Assembly: GCF_014196915.1 (NCBI RefSeq)
Contig: NZ_JACIEP010000005.1
Coordinates: 186,001 to 250,000, forward strand
Reading direction: 5' to 3'
Length of the DNA: 64,000 bases
From: Dysgonomonas hofstadii
GTDB taxonomy: Bacteria; Bacteroidota; Bacteroidia; Bacteroidales; Dysgonomonadaceae
Every line of letters starts with the position of its first letter. Within the stretch, counting starts at the first letter, position 1. Shown here piece by piece: positions 24,617-32,833 of this stretch. The translations under genes were made by a program, and so were the position numbers. A model generated the notes under the pieces. The model was not told the DNA's origin. It did no database searches and was given only the letters and a program-made list of their open reading frames with translations.

Positions 24617-25018
24617 ATGGCTAAACAGGAAACAAAATTAGTTCCACAAGAATATCAGGGTAAATGGGGATTTGTAGATAAGGCAACAGACGAAGTTGCT
24701 ATTCCTTATAAATACGATTATGCACATCTTTTTTCGGTAGGATTGGCCTTGGTTCGAATGAATGGCTGGTGGGGCTACATAGATAAAACAGGCAAGGAGG
24801 TTATCCCCTGCATATACAGCCCTGCATGGTCGTTTACAAAAACAGGTCTGGCGGCAGTCTGCATAGATGGTAAATGTGGTTTTATCGACCAAACAGGAAA
24901 AGAAGTTATCCCACTTATATACGATGATGCCCGTTATTTCAATAAAGACGGCAAAGCAAAAGTAAAACTAGGCGAAGAAGCCTTTTTTATAGATATGCAG
25001 GGAACCCGTGTAGAATAA
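24617..25018 (+). CDS. WG-repeat protein
   Basis: 133 residues made of about four WG repeats of roughly 23-25 residues: KWGFVDKATDEVAIPYKYD, WWGYIDKTGKEVIPCIYS, KCGFIDQTGKEVIPLIYDD and a last degenerate one. There is no signal peptide, so it is probably cytoplasmic. WG repeats form beta-sheet scaffolds; the function is unknown. Probably co-transcribed with the preceding GNAT gene. Confidence 0.88.
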   Translation: MAKQETKLVPQEYQGKWGFVDKATDEVAIPYKYDYAHLFSVGLALVRMNGWWGYIDKTGKEVIPCIYSPAWSFTKTGLAAVCIDGKCGFIDQTGKEVIPLIYDDARYFNKDGKAKVKLGEEAFFIDMQGTRVE

Positions 25019-25069
25019 ATAACGCGAGTACTTGGCTTGTGGAATTATGTCCTATTCTCAAAAAAACAC

Positions 25070-25077
25070 TACCTTTG
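25070..25077 (+). promoter_or_regulatory. -7 box of the DPP IV gene
   Basis: TACCTTTG fits TAnnTTTG and lies 24 bases before the ATG. No good -33 TTTG is at the ideal distance; CTTG near 25036 is too far. Confidence 0.4.
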
Positions 25078-25101
25078 AAATAAAATAAAAATAAATAGAT
25101 C

Positions 25102-27255
25102 ATGAAGAGCATTTTTGGATTGCTGATTGCGGTTTCTTTATTCACTACAGCTACTGCGCAGCGTTTAGATTTAAGAGATATCACTTCGGGTAAGTATTAT
25201 GCAAAAGGTGTATCGCCCGTTACATCTTCGGCCGATGGCGAGCATTATTATCAGGCTGATAAGGAAAACAGAATGATCATAAAATATTCATATAAGACAG
25301 GGCAGCCGGTCGATACTATATTTAATGTGGCCCGGGCCCGCGAATGTACGTTCGATTCGTTCCAGGGGTTCCTGATCAGTCCCGATGAAAAACGTCTGGT
25401 TGTTTACCGCGATGCCGAATCTATTTATCGCCATTCGTTCAAGGCAACATATTATTACTATGATGTGCGCCGGAATCTGGTACGTAAATTATCGGAAAAC
25501 ACATCGAAACAATCTATTCCTGTATTTTCCCGTGACGGACGTATGATGGCATATATGATTGACAATAATATCTGGCTGGCAAAATTCGACTATGATACCG
25601 AATCACAGGTAACAAAAGACGGGGCGTTTGGCAAAATAATCAACGGAGGTACCGACTGGGTATATGAAGAGGAATTCGGAACGACAACATTGATGGATTT
25701 CTCTGCTGACGGACGTTTACTGGCCTTTGTTCGCTTCGACGAAACCGATGTGCCGCAGTTCTCGATGCAGATGTATGAAAATAAGCTTTATCCTGAGTCT
25801 TTTACATTTAAGTATCCTAAGGCCGGCGAGCAGAACTCGAAAGTGACCTGCAATGTATTCGATATAGATGCCAAGACTATCCGCAAGATGAATATTCCCG
25901 CTGATACGGAATACATTCCTCGTATAGAATTCTTGCCGGAAGGTGATGAACTGGCAATTTTTACCCTGAACAGGGAGCAGAATAAATTTGATCTGTATTT
26001 GACTAATGCCCGTTCGGCTGTGGCGCGGACAGCACTTCATGAAGAGAATTCAAGGTACATCAGTTCCGACCTGATTGAATCGACCATGTTCTTTGGAAAC
26101 CAGTTTGTTTACCTGAGTGAGAAAAGCGGTTATTCCCATATTTATCTGTATGATAACACCGGGGTGCAGCAAAAGCAGTTGACATCAGGTGAATATGATG
26201 TAACCGGTTTACTGGCTGTTGACCCGCAGACAAAAACGGTCTTTTATCAGGCGGCAGAAGTCAGCCCGCTTCAACGGGAGATATATAAAGTGGATATGGT
26301 AAAAGGTATCAAAACAAAGCTATCAGCCAAACAAGGAACAAACAGCGCTAATTTTAGTAAAAACGGCAAATATTATATCAATAGTTTCACAAATGTGACC
26401 ACTCCAAGAATATCTACTGTGCACGATGCCACAGGTAAGGAATTGCGTGTGCTGGAAGATAACACGGCATTAAAGAATACTTTGGCGGGATTGAAATTGC
26501 CTGTAAAAGAATTTATCACTGTAAAATCGGCTGATGGCAGGGATTTGAATGCATACCTGATCAAGCCTGCCGACTTCAACGCTTCTAAAAAATATCCGGT
26601 GGTGATGGTGCAGTATAGCGGGCCTAACTCTCAGCAGGTGAAAGATAGTTACGGCATGGACTGGACTGATTACATTACCACACAAGGATTTATCGTGGCC
26701 TGTGTGGATGGCCGGGGAACGGGTGCCCGTGGCGAAGAATTCCGCAAATGCACTTATATGAATCTGGGGATATATGAGTCGGACGATCAGGTAGCAGCGG
26801 CACGCCATTTAGCTTCACTTCCATATATAGATGGCAGCAAGATCGCTATCTGGGGCTGGAGTTACGGCGGCTACAATGTGCTGATGAGTATGAGCCGGGG
26901 TGACGGCACCTTCAAAGCCGGGGTGGCTATTGCTCCTGTTACCGACTGGAAATTTTATGATACAGTATACGCCGAACGATTTATGCGTACCCCTCAGCAA
27001 AATATGGCAGGATATAATGCAGGATCTCCTATAAAACTGGCTAATAAACTGGAGGGAAATCTTTTGTTAATACATGGCTCTGCCGATGATAATGTTCATT
27101 TCCAGAATACAATGGACTATGCGGCAGCTTTGGTAAGGGCAAATAAGCAATTCGATATGTTTGTGTTTACGGATAAGGATCATTCTATCCGTGGTGCGGC
27201 AAACAGAGCTTATTTGTATGAAAAAGTGATCAAATTTTTAAAAACCAATATGTAA
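25102..27255 (+). CDS. dipeptidyl peptidase IV, S9 family
   Basis: 717 residues with a signal peptide (about 1-20, ending TATA-Q). The N-terminal DPP IV beta-propeller (about 30-460) includes WVYEEEF near residue 190, the double-Glu motif that anchors the substrate N-terminus. The peptidase domain carries Ser587 in GWSYGGY, Asp662 in HGSADDNV and His694 in DKDHSIRG. It releases X-Pro or X-Ala dipeptides from peptides in the periplasm or at the cell surface. Its own promoter is likely at 25070. A small membrane protein gene with a strong AGGAGG follows 25 bases downstream. Confidence 0.95.
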   Translation: MKSIFGLLIAVSLFTTATAQRLDLRDITSGKYYAKGVSPVTSSADGEHYYQADKENRMIIKYSYKTGQPVDTIFNVARARECTFDSFQGFLISPDEKRLVVYRDAESIYRHSFKATYYYYDVRRNLVRKLSENTSKQSIPVFSRDGRMMAYMIDNNIWLAKFDYDTESQVTKDGAFGKIINGGTDWVYEEEFGTTTLMDFSADGRLLAFVRFDETDVPQFSMQMYENKLYPESFTFKYPKAGEQNSKVTCNVFDIDAKTIRKMNIPADTEYIPRIEFLPEGDELAIFTLNREQNKFDLYLTNARSAVARTALHEENSRYISSDLIESTMFFGNQFVYLSEKSGYSHIYLYDNTGVQQKQLTSGEYDVTGLLAVDPQTKTVFYQAAEVSPLQREIYKVDMVKGIKTKLSAKQGTNSANFSKNGKYYINSFTNVTTPRISTVHDATGKELRVLEDNTALKNTLAGLKLPVKEFITVKSADGRDLNAYLIKPADFNASKKYPVVMVQYSGPNSQQVKDSYGMDWTDYITTQGFIVACVDGRGTGARGEEFRKCTYMNLGIYESDDQVAAARHLASLPYIDGSKIAIWGWSYGGYNVLMSMSRGDGTFKAGVAIAPVTDWKFYDTVYAERFMRTPQQNMAGYNAGSPIKLANKLEGNLLLIHGSADDNVHFQNTMDYAAALVRANKQFDMFVFTDKDHSIRGAANRAYLYEKVIKFLKTNM

Positions 27256-27280
27256 AACTTAATATTGAGGAGGATTGCTT

Positions 27281-27511
27281 ATGTTTAAAAAGAATATGTT
27301 GATAGGTTATATTGCTTCTATGGGTTTCCTGTTCTTACTGTTTGTTGTTTTTACAGCCCAAAATGGATTGTCATGGTGGACTAGCCCGGAGAACGAATTG
27401 CTGATATTTTTTCCGCTATGGGCAATAGGGGCATTTTTTATAGGATATTCGGTTTCGAAATATTATACCTTGAAGAAGCGTTGTCAGACTGATGAAGAAG
27501 AAGACAGTTAA
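27281..27511 (+). CDS. small two-helix membrane protein
   Basis: 76 residues from the ATG at 27281; an in-frame TTG at 27275 is less likely because GAGGAGG (27267-27273) is ideally spaced from the ATG. Such a strong Shine-Dalgarno is unusual in this window. Two hydrophobic segments (about residues 5-24 and 39-56) precede a charged C-terminal tail (KKRCQTDEEEDS). No family is recognised. Confidence 0.65.
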   Translation: MFKKNMLIGYIASMGFLFLLFVVFTAQNGLSWWTSPENELLIFFPLWAIGAFFIGYSVSKYYTLKKRCQTDEEEDS

Positions 27512-27593
27512 TCTTTTTTGTTCATCTATCAGTGATAAATATTATCATACAGGATTTTAACCATAACGGTTTTTCATAAAGGTATCTATGGGC

Positions 27594-27601
27594 TATCTTT
27601 G
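27594..27601 (+). promoter_or_regulatory. -7 box of the lipA promoter
   Basis: TATCTTTG matches TAnnTTTG, 43 bases upstream of lipA. A T-rich tract (GGTTTTTC, about 27569) sits at -33 distance without a full TTTG. Confidence 0.5.
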
Positions 27602-27644
27602 TGTATATTTTTCAAAGTTTAAATCGTAATCACATACATAAATC

Positions 27645-28484
27645 ATGGAACACGTTAGAAAACCCGAGTGGTTAAAGATCAAACTGGGAGGAGACCACTT
27701 CTCCGAAACTCTCAATATAGTAGAATCTCACGGGCTGCATACCATTTGCTCAAGCGGCCGTTGTCCTAATATGGGTGAATGCTGGGGCAGAGGTACGGCT
27801 ACATTTATGATAGGTGGAGATATTTGTACCCGTTCATGTAAATTCTGCAATACCAAAACAGGACGTCCTCTGCCATTGAACAGGAATGAATCGTCAAATG
27901 TAGCCAAGTCCATACAATTGATGGGATTGAAACACGCAGTGATTACCTCCGTCGACAGGGACGATCTTCCCGATCAGGGTGCACAGCACTGGGTAGACAC
28001 TATAAACAAGGTGAAAGAAGTAAATCCGAATACCACTATCGAAGTGCTTATTCCCGATTTTCAGGGAAAGATGCATCTGGTAGATATGGTTTGCGATGCT
28101 GCACCGAATGTTATTTCTCACAATATGGAAACAGTTCGCAGTCTTACACCTAAAGTTCGTAGTGCCGCGAAATACGATGTGAGTCTGTCGGTATTGGGAC
28201 GTATTGCGGAGAACGGATTAAGAGCTAAATCGGGTATCATGGTCGGTTTGGGAGAAACCACCGATGAGATACTGCAGCTGATGGACGACTTATTGTCTGT
28301 GAATTGCTCTGTGCTGACCATCGGGCAGTATTTGCAGCCGACACGCAAACATTTGCCCGTAGCGGCATACATTCATCCCGATGAATTCAGGCGGCTGAAA
28401 GAGATCGCTATGGGAAAAGGGTTCTCTTATGTTGAAAGTGGCCCGTTGGTACGTTCTTCTTATCATGCCGAAAATTGCCTGTAG
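27645..28484 (+). CDS. lipA: lipoyl synthase
   Basis: This 279-residue radical-SAM enzyme inserts two sulfurs into octanoyl groups on lipoyl-dependent proteins. The auxiliary cluster ligands are CSSGRCPNMGEC (near residues 36-47) and the SAM-cluster motif is CTRSCKFCNT (near 62-71). GTATFMIGGD, IGQYLQPTRKHLPV (near 225) and the C-terminal GPLVRSSYHAE (the Ser that ligates the auxiliary cluster, near 270) are all present. Length is normal. It is monocistronic with a strong terminator downstream; lipB is not in the window. Confidence 0.96.
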   Translation: MEHVRKPEWLKIKLGGDHFSETLNIVESHGLHTICSSGRCPNMGECWGRGTATFMIGGDICTRSCKFCNTKTGRPLPLNRNESSNVAKSIQLMGLKHAVITSVDRDDLPDQGAQHWVDTINKVKEVNPNTTIEVLIPDFQGKMHLVDMVCDAAPNVISHNMETVRSLTPKVRSAAKYDVSLSVLGRIAENGLRAKSGIMVGLGETTDEILQLMDDLLSVNCSVLTIGQYLQPTRKHLPVAAYIHPDEFRRLKEIAMGKGFSYVESGPLVRSSYHAENCL

Positions 28485-28515
28485 GATAAAAGAACTCCTG
28501 CAGAATTGATATAAA

Positions 28516-28556
28516 AAGACAGCATACGATAATGAATCGTACGCTGTCTTTTTTCA
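28516..28556 (+). terminator. terminator after lipA
   Basis: AGACAGC-A-TACGAT, loop AATGA, ATCGTA-CGCTGTCT, then TTTTTT. The long stem with one irregularity lies about 33 bases beyond the lipA stop. Confidence 0.85.
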
Positions 28557-28745
28557 TATTTATATTCTTATATCTTCCCTTTTATACGAATAAACCTGAC
28601 TGTATAATTTTTAGAGGTGAACTTTTCGGCAAAACAACTTGAGCTTTTTAGCAAACTGTTTTTGCCTTTTATGGCTTTTCTTTGTATTACATTAAAAGTA
28701 AAAAGCTGAACAATGACAAAAGGTAATCTTAATAGCTTTAATATT

Positions 28746-29816
28746 ATGAGAAGAACAATCATTATACTGATTGCGGCGTTAGCCGCTTTCAGTTTTAGTA
28801 TCAACTTAGAAGCACAGGAAATGAAATCACTGGATAATAAACAACAAAAGATTGTTACTATAGCCGCCAATACGGCAATCGGTAACCTCGATATTCTGAA
28901 AATAGAGTTAAATGCAGGACTGGATGCAGGACTTACCATAAATCAGATAAAAGAGATTTTGGTACAAATGTATGCGTATTGCGGTTTTCCCCGCAGCCTG
29001 CAAGGGATCAACACCTTTATGGCTGTGATGGACGAACGCACAGCAAAAGGAATTGAGGATAATACAGGTGCTGACGTTTCAGCGATAACCTCCACTGGAG
29101 ATAAATATGCACGTGGGAAAGAAAACCTGCAAAAGCTGACAGGTGTTGAAGAACTCACTCTGACTGGAGCTAATGCTTTTGCTCCGGCGATTGACACCTT
29201 TCTGAAAGAACATCTCTTTGCCGATATATTCGAACGGGATATACTTACTTTTCAGCAGCGGGAGATAGCCACTATTTCTGCACTTTCGGCGATGGAAGGA
29301 GTCGATCCGATGCGGCGTTCTCATCTTAATCTGGGCAGAAATACCGGACTAACAGATCAGCAACTTGAAGAAATTGGATCGATCGCAGGAAAGATAGGTT
29401 CCGGTTACCGGAATGCTATATTTTCTATCGGTCAACGTGCGTCTTCAGACTGGTTTACAGGGGAGGTTTATGTTCAGGGTTTAGTAAATCCGGATCAGAT
29501 GGAAAACCTTTACACAGTAGGCCAAGTTACTTTTATGCCGGGTGGACGAACGCACTGGCATACTCATCCGATAGGGCAAACTCTTCTGGTACTTGAGGGA
29601 AGCGGCTGGTATCAGGAACGGGGCAAACCAGCTCAGAAATTAACTAAAGGTAGTGTTGTTCCTATACCGAAAGATGTGGAACACTGGCATGGTGCGGCAG
29701 CCGATGCAAAACTTGTTCATGTTGCTATTTCGAATATGAAAGAGGGTAGTGGAGTAACATGGATGACACCTGTTAATAATGAAGAATATAATATTGTCAA
29801 TAATACAGGTCGATAA
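28746..29816 (+). CDS. carboxymuconolactone decarboxylase-like protein fused to a cupin
   Basis: About 356 residues from the ATG at 28746 (MRRTIIILIA), chosen because it begins a signal peptide (to about EAQ, residue 24); the ATG at 28713 would only add 11 polar residues. Two AhpD/CMD-type segments are visible (about 35-110 and 150-225; the second contains REIATISALSAMEGVDP). A C-terminal cupin (about 240-340) has GGRTHWHTHPIGQTL and VPKDVEHWHG metal-ligand histidines. No CxxC peroxidase motif is visible in the CMD part. Such CMD-cupin proteins often sit with oxidoreductases; here a flavodoxin-like reductase and an AraC regulator follow. The substrate is unknown. Confidence 0.82.
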   Translation: MRRTIIILIAALAAFSFSINLEAQEMKSLDNKQQKIVTIAANTAIGNLDILKIELNAGLDAGLTINQIKEILVQMYAYCGFPRSLQGINTFMAVMDERTAKGIEDNTGADVSAITSTGDKYARGKENLQKLTGVEELTLTGANAFAPAIDTFLKEHLFADIFERDILTFQQREIATISALSAMEGVDPMRRSHLNLGRNTGLTDQQLEEIGSIAGKIGSGYRNAIFSIGQRASSDWFTGEVYVQGLVNPDQMENLYTVGQVTFMPGGRTHWHTHPIGQTLLVLEGSGWYQERGKPAQKLTKGSVVPIPKDVEHWHGAAADAKLVHVAISNMKEGSGVTWMTPVNNEEYNIVNNTGR

Positions 29817-29856
29817 TTGAGTATATATATTATGCTCGGCTTAACTATTAAATAAT

Positions 29857-30390
29857 ATGAAAAAGAAAGTGTTGATCATATCTGCCAGTCCCCGGCGGGG
29901 AGGCAATTCCGACTATCTGTGCAATGAGTTCATGCGCGGGGCACAGGAAACAGGACATGATGTGGAAAGAATATTCTTCCACGACAAGAAGATCAATTAT
30001 TGTCTTGGCTGTGGTTCCTGTTACAAAACAAATAAATGTGTTCAGAAAGACGATATGGCAGAGGTTTTGGATAAAATGGTAGAAGCGGATGTTTTGGTAT
30101 TCGGGACGCCTGTATATTTTTATACAATAGATGCGCAGCTTAAAACCCTGATCGACCGCACTGTTCCGCGTTACACCGAGCTGAAGGGAAAAGCTTACCT
30201 TATTGCTGCCCTAGCCGATGAAGAAAGAGGTTCTATCTCGGGTACACTCGCCGCATTCAGGGGATTTATGGATTGCCTTGAGAATGTTGCTGAAGCAGGA
30301 ACCATCATTGGTTACGGAGCCTGGAATAAAGGGGATATTGTTGGAAATCCGGCAGTCGGAGAAGCTTATAAGGCAGGGAAAAAATGTTAA
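29857..30390 (+). CDS. flavodoxin-family NAD(P)H-dependent oxidoreductase
   Basis: 177 residues with the flavodoxin fold. ISASPRRGGNSDYLCNEF (residues 8-25) is the FMN phosphate loop, and INYCLGCGSCYKTNKC (near 50) is the CxxCxxC-type motif common in iron-sulfur-flavoprotein-like reductases. FGTPVYFYTIDAQLKTLIDR (near 95) contributes to the flavin site. It probably acts on quinones or other small substrates. It lies 40 bases after the CMD-cupin gene. Confidence 0.87.
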   Translation: MKKKVLIISASPRRGGNSDYLCNEFMRGAQETGHDVERIFFHDKKINYCLGCGSCYKTNKCVQKDDMAEVLDKMVEADVLVFGTPVYFYTIDAQLKTLIDRTVPRYTELKGKAYLIAALADEERGSISGTLAAFRGFMDCLENVAEAGTIIGYGAWNKGDIVGNPAVGEAYKAGKKC

Positions 30391-30417
30391 ATCCAGTATG
30401 TCTTTTTCGCAAAATGT

Positions 30418-30425
30418 TATCTTTG
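30418..30425 (+). promoter_or_regulatory. -7 box upstream of an AraC regulator
   Basis: TATCTTTG fits TAnnTTTG, 16 bases before the ATG at 30442. A T-rich CTTTTTC lies at about -33 distance. It would let the regulator be expressed apart from the upstream oxidoreductase. Confidence 0.4.
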
Positions 30426-30441
30426 TAAAAATGTCTTTATC

Positions 30442-31269
30442 ATGAATAACAAAAAAGGTTACATAGTCTCCAGATATTCCGATATCCTGTTCAGCTATTA
30501 TTTTAGTGACGATTGCATGTGTTCGAGTATGGTTCGCGACCATTTTCTGGTATATCTGTATTCCGGGGAATATATACTGGATGAGGGAAAGAGAAGGACT
30601 GTGATAAAGCCGGGTGAATGTGTTTTCTTGAAACGGGACAACCGGGTGAATATGATAAAGCAGCCTAAAAACGGAGAGCCTTTTATGGCGATATTCCTCA
30701 CCTTTAAGCGTAACTTCTTGCGTGGAGTATATCAAAAATTTGAAAGAAAGGAGCTGCCTCTGAAAGCAGAGAAACAAAAACATAGCGTAATAAAATTACC
30801 TCAGACTCCGGATATAAAAGGATTGTTCCAGTCACTGGTGCCTTATTTCGATTCCACTGTCGAGCCGTCAGATGATATAATGAAGCTGAAATTATTAGAA
30901 GGGGTGTATTCCCTTTTGCGCATCGATGATAAATTCTATGCTACGCTTTTTGACTTTACCGAGCCATGGAAGATTGATATACTTGAGTTTTTGAATGAAA
31001 ACTATATGTACGATTTTTCTCTGGAAGATATTGCTTCATTCACCGGTCGCAGCCTTTCCACATTTAAGCGGGATTTTAAGAAAATAAGTAAACTGTCGCC
31101 TGAGAAATGGTTGATACAGAGACGGCTTGAAGCTGCCCGCGAGAAGCTTCAGGAAGATGGAAGAACGGTTACAGATGTTTACGTCGAGGTTGGTTTCAAG
31201 AACCTTTCACACTTTTCGTCAGCCTTTAAAAAACAATACGGAGTGGCTCCAAGCAGTTATGCTCAATAG
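30442..31269 (+). CDS. AraC family transcriptional regulator
   Basis: 275 residues. The N-terminal part (about 1-160) is a cupin-like sensing region (FLVYLYSGEYILDEG..., VIKPGECVFLKRDN). The C-terminal part has two HTH motifs: YDFSLEDIASFTGRSLSTFKRDFKK (about 183-210) and TVTDVYVEVGFKNLSHFSSAFKKQYG (about 240-268). The distance to the CMD-cupin/flavodoxin pair and shared strand suggest it regulates them. A 13-base tandem duplication (31255-31280) covers its stop codon. Confidence 0.87.
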   Translation: MNNKKGYIVSRYSDILFSYYFSDDCMCSSMVRDHFLVYLYSGEYILDEGKRRTVIKPGECVFLKRDNRVNMIKQPKNGEPFMAIFLTFKRNFLRGVYQKFERKELPLKAEKQKHSVIKLPQTPDIKGLFQSLVPYFDSTVEPSDDIMKLKLLEGVYSLLRIDDKFYATLFDFTEPWKIDILEFLNENYMYDFSLEDIASFTGRSLSTFKRDFKKISKLSPEKWLIQRRLEAAREKLQEDGRTVTDVYVEVGFKNLSHFSSAFKKQYGVAPSSYAQ

Positions 31270-31280
31270 TTATGCTCAAT
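31255..31280 (+). repeat. 13-bp tandem duplication across a stop codon
   Basis: AGTTATGCTCAAT occurs twice back to back (31255-31267, 31268-31280). The first copy plus the following base pair gives the stop codon of the AraC gene; the second copy is downstream and non-coding. Confidence 0.8.
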
Positions 31281-31310
31281 AGTATTACATGGCAATTTCC
31301 ATTGCCTTGA

Positions 31311-32174
31311 TCAAATAGAAAAATCCGATTTGTTATTTCTATACTGGCTTGGAGTAAGATTTGTGTATTGTTTAAATAATCTGTTGAAGTAGGATATATT
31401 ATCGATAGATAATTCCATGGCAATATCGGCGACGGGCATATTCGTAGTGAGTAGCAGTAGTTGCGCCTTTTCCATTTTTTTCAGATTTATATATTTTATA
31501 GGAGTACAGTTCATCTCCTTTCTGAATATGCGTATAAGATGATCCTCTGTGATACATGCAACATTTGCCAACTGGGAAAGCATTATATCCCTATCCATGT
31601 TCTTGTGGATATATTGGAGGCATTTATTTATCCTTTTATCTTCATATCTCGGCTTGAGCTTGGCACATTCTAAAAATTTAGACATAAGCTGGTATAAAAT
31701 ACCCTGGGTCTCTAAAACAGAATGGGCCGGCATACGGCTGTTCTCAGCTATATATTGAGAAAATGTGGGGGTGTTGTCATATACTTTAGGGTCTATATGT
31801 TGCAAATGTCTGTTTGGGTTTATATGCAATAACCTTTCAATCAATAGCGAACTTAATGTATTCCCCTTTATCTCAACAGGAAAATCCAGTTTGTCGAATA
31901 TCGATTCTTTATTATATGTCTTTTCATAGAAATGGATATAATAAAGAGAAAAGAAACTATCCGATTCATCGTCATGCAGGGCAAAAGGCGGGGTAAGGTA
32001 GAGATTCTCGGGGGTAAGAATATATTCATTCCCATTGATGTATGTTCTGGCTTCACCTCCGGTGACGTAATATATGCGGGCAAAAGGACTGTTTATGTTT
32101 TTCCAGTTCCAATTGGCATTCAGTTCAGAATAGCCCACATTTAGCAATACCAGGTTTAGATTATCTATTATCAT
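31311..32174 (-). CDS. AraC family transcriptional regulator
   Basis: 287 residues. The N-terminal cupin-like ligand domain (about 1-140; ARIYYVTGGEARTYINGNEY, YLTPPFALH) is followed by two HTH units: RDIMLSQLANVACITEDHLIRIFRKEMN (about 194-222) and MPVADIAMELSIDNISYFNRLFKQYTN (about 245-272), ending in PSQYR. It is divergent from the fucose locus across repeat copy 2, so it is a candidate fucose regulator, but the ~660-base spacing makes that uncertain. Bacteroides uses a GntR-type FucR instead, and none is seen here. Confidence 0.87.
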   Translation of the reverse strand: MIIDNLNLVLLNVGYSELNANWNWKNINSPFARIYYVTGGEARTYINGNEYILTPENLYLTPPFALHDDESDSFFSLYYIHFYEKTYNKESIFDKLDFPVEIKGNTLSSLLIERLLHINPNRHLQHIDPKVYDNTPTFSQYIAENSRMPAHSVLETQGILYQLMSKFLECAKLKPRYEDKRINKCLQYIHKNMDRDIMLSQLANVACITEDHLIRIFRKEMNCTPIKYINLKKMEKAQLLLLTTNMPVADIAMELSIDNISYFNRLFKQYTNLTPSQYRNNKSDFSI

Positions 32175-32220
32175 CGATCTCTTTTATATTTTAATGCAAA
32201 TCAGCAGTTAGATTTAATCG

Positions 32221-32677
32221 TTCTATTATTACTAACGCACCCTCCGGGTTTGTTTTTCATTTTGGCATTGCCCAAAACGAAACAAAAGGCTAGTGCTTTG
32301 TTCCCCGCCGACCTGTCAACGGTTTGCCGGCTAAACCAAATAAACTCGCCTGCGGCTCAGACAGTATTTGGTTTCACGCCGTCTTCACCGGACAGGTGCC
32401 CGTCGTAGGAACCTATGCACGGGAAGCTGACGCACGATAAAGAATTACCCTGCCTTGTCGTGGCTTTGCCCGGTGGCATTAAGCCGTAGTGCGGGGCACC
32501 CGTCAGGCGAGAGGGGCGTGAAATGGGAAGCGTCCGCAGGACAATCTTTCCATTTAGCCCGTGAGCCTGTAACGGGTCGCATGGAGGGTGAGCCACCAAA
32601 GCATTTTTGCATCCTTTTTTTGCTTAGGAAAAAAGGATGGCAAGCAATCTTCGATTGTGCGCAGTAGAAAATAGAAC
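32221..32677 (-). repeat. GC-rich structured dispersed repeat, copy 2
   Basis: This is the reverse complement of the element at 4455-4914, about 93% identical by eye outside one hairpin. Terminal inverted repeats are GTTCTATT (32221-32228) and AATAGAAC (32670-32677); compared with copy 1 one base pair has changed on both sides. The variable hairpin is CATCCTTTTTT (32610-32620)/AAAAAAGGATG (32629-32639) with an 8-base loop: same stem and loop length as copy 1, with four compensated pair changes. The ACCC-GRA-GGGT hairpin and others are kept. AATCAGCAGTT (32200-32210) beside it matches the outer motif of copy 1. It lies between the AraC gene and fucI. Confidence 0.85.
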
Positions 32678-32776
32678 GATTATTTATTACATATATAATA
32701 TTGTAAATATACGATAATATCGATTTTGTACAAATTATTCATCGAAATAATGAAAGTTGTTTTCATCTTAAAATTT

Positions 32777-32784
32777 TACTTTTG
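32777..32784 (+). promoter_or_regulatory. -7 box of the fucI operon promoter
   Basis: TACTTTTG fits TAnnTTTG, 49 bases before the fucI ATG. GTTG (32756-32759) is a weak -33 with a 17-base spacer. The palindrome TTTGTACAAA lies about 50 bases upstream of the -7 box (near 32725-32733) and could be an operator, with no regulator assigned. Confidence 0.55.
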
Positions 32785-32833
32785 ATGGAGCCTGAGTTAA
32801 ATCAATACTTAACCTTCAAATATATAAATTATC

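Noticed and set aside
28568-28939. 123-residue minus-strand ORF around the CMD-cupin start
   Set aside because: It overlaps the signal peptide of the plus-strand gene and looks like its low-complexity shadow.
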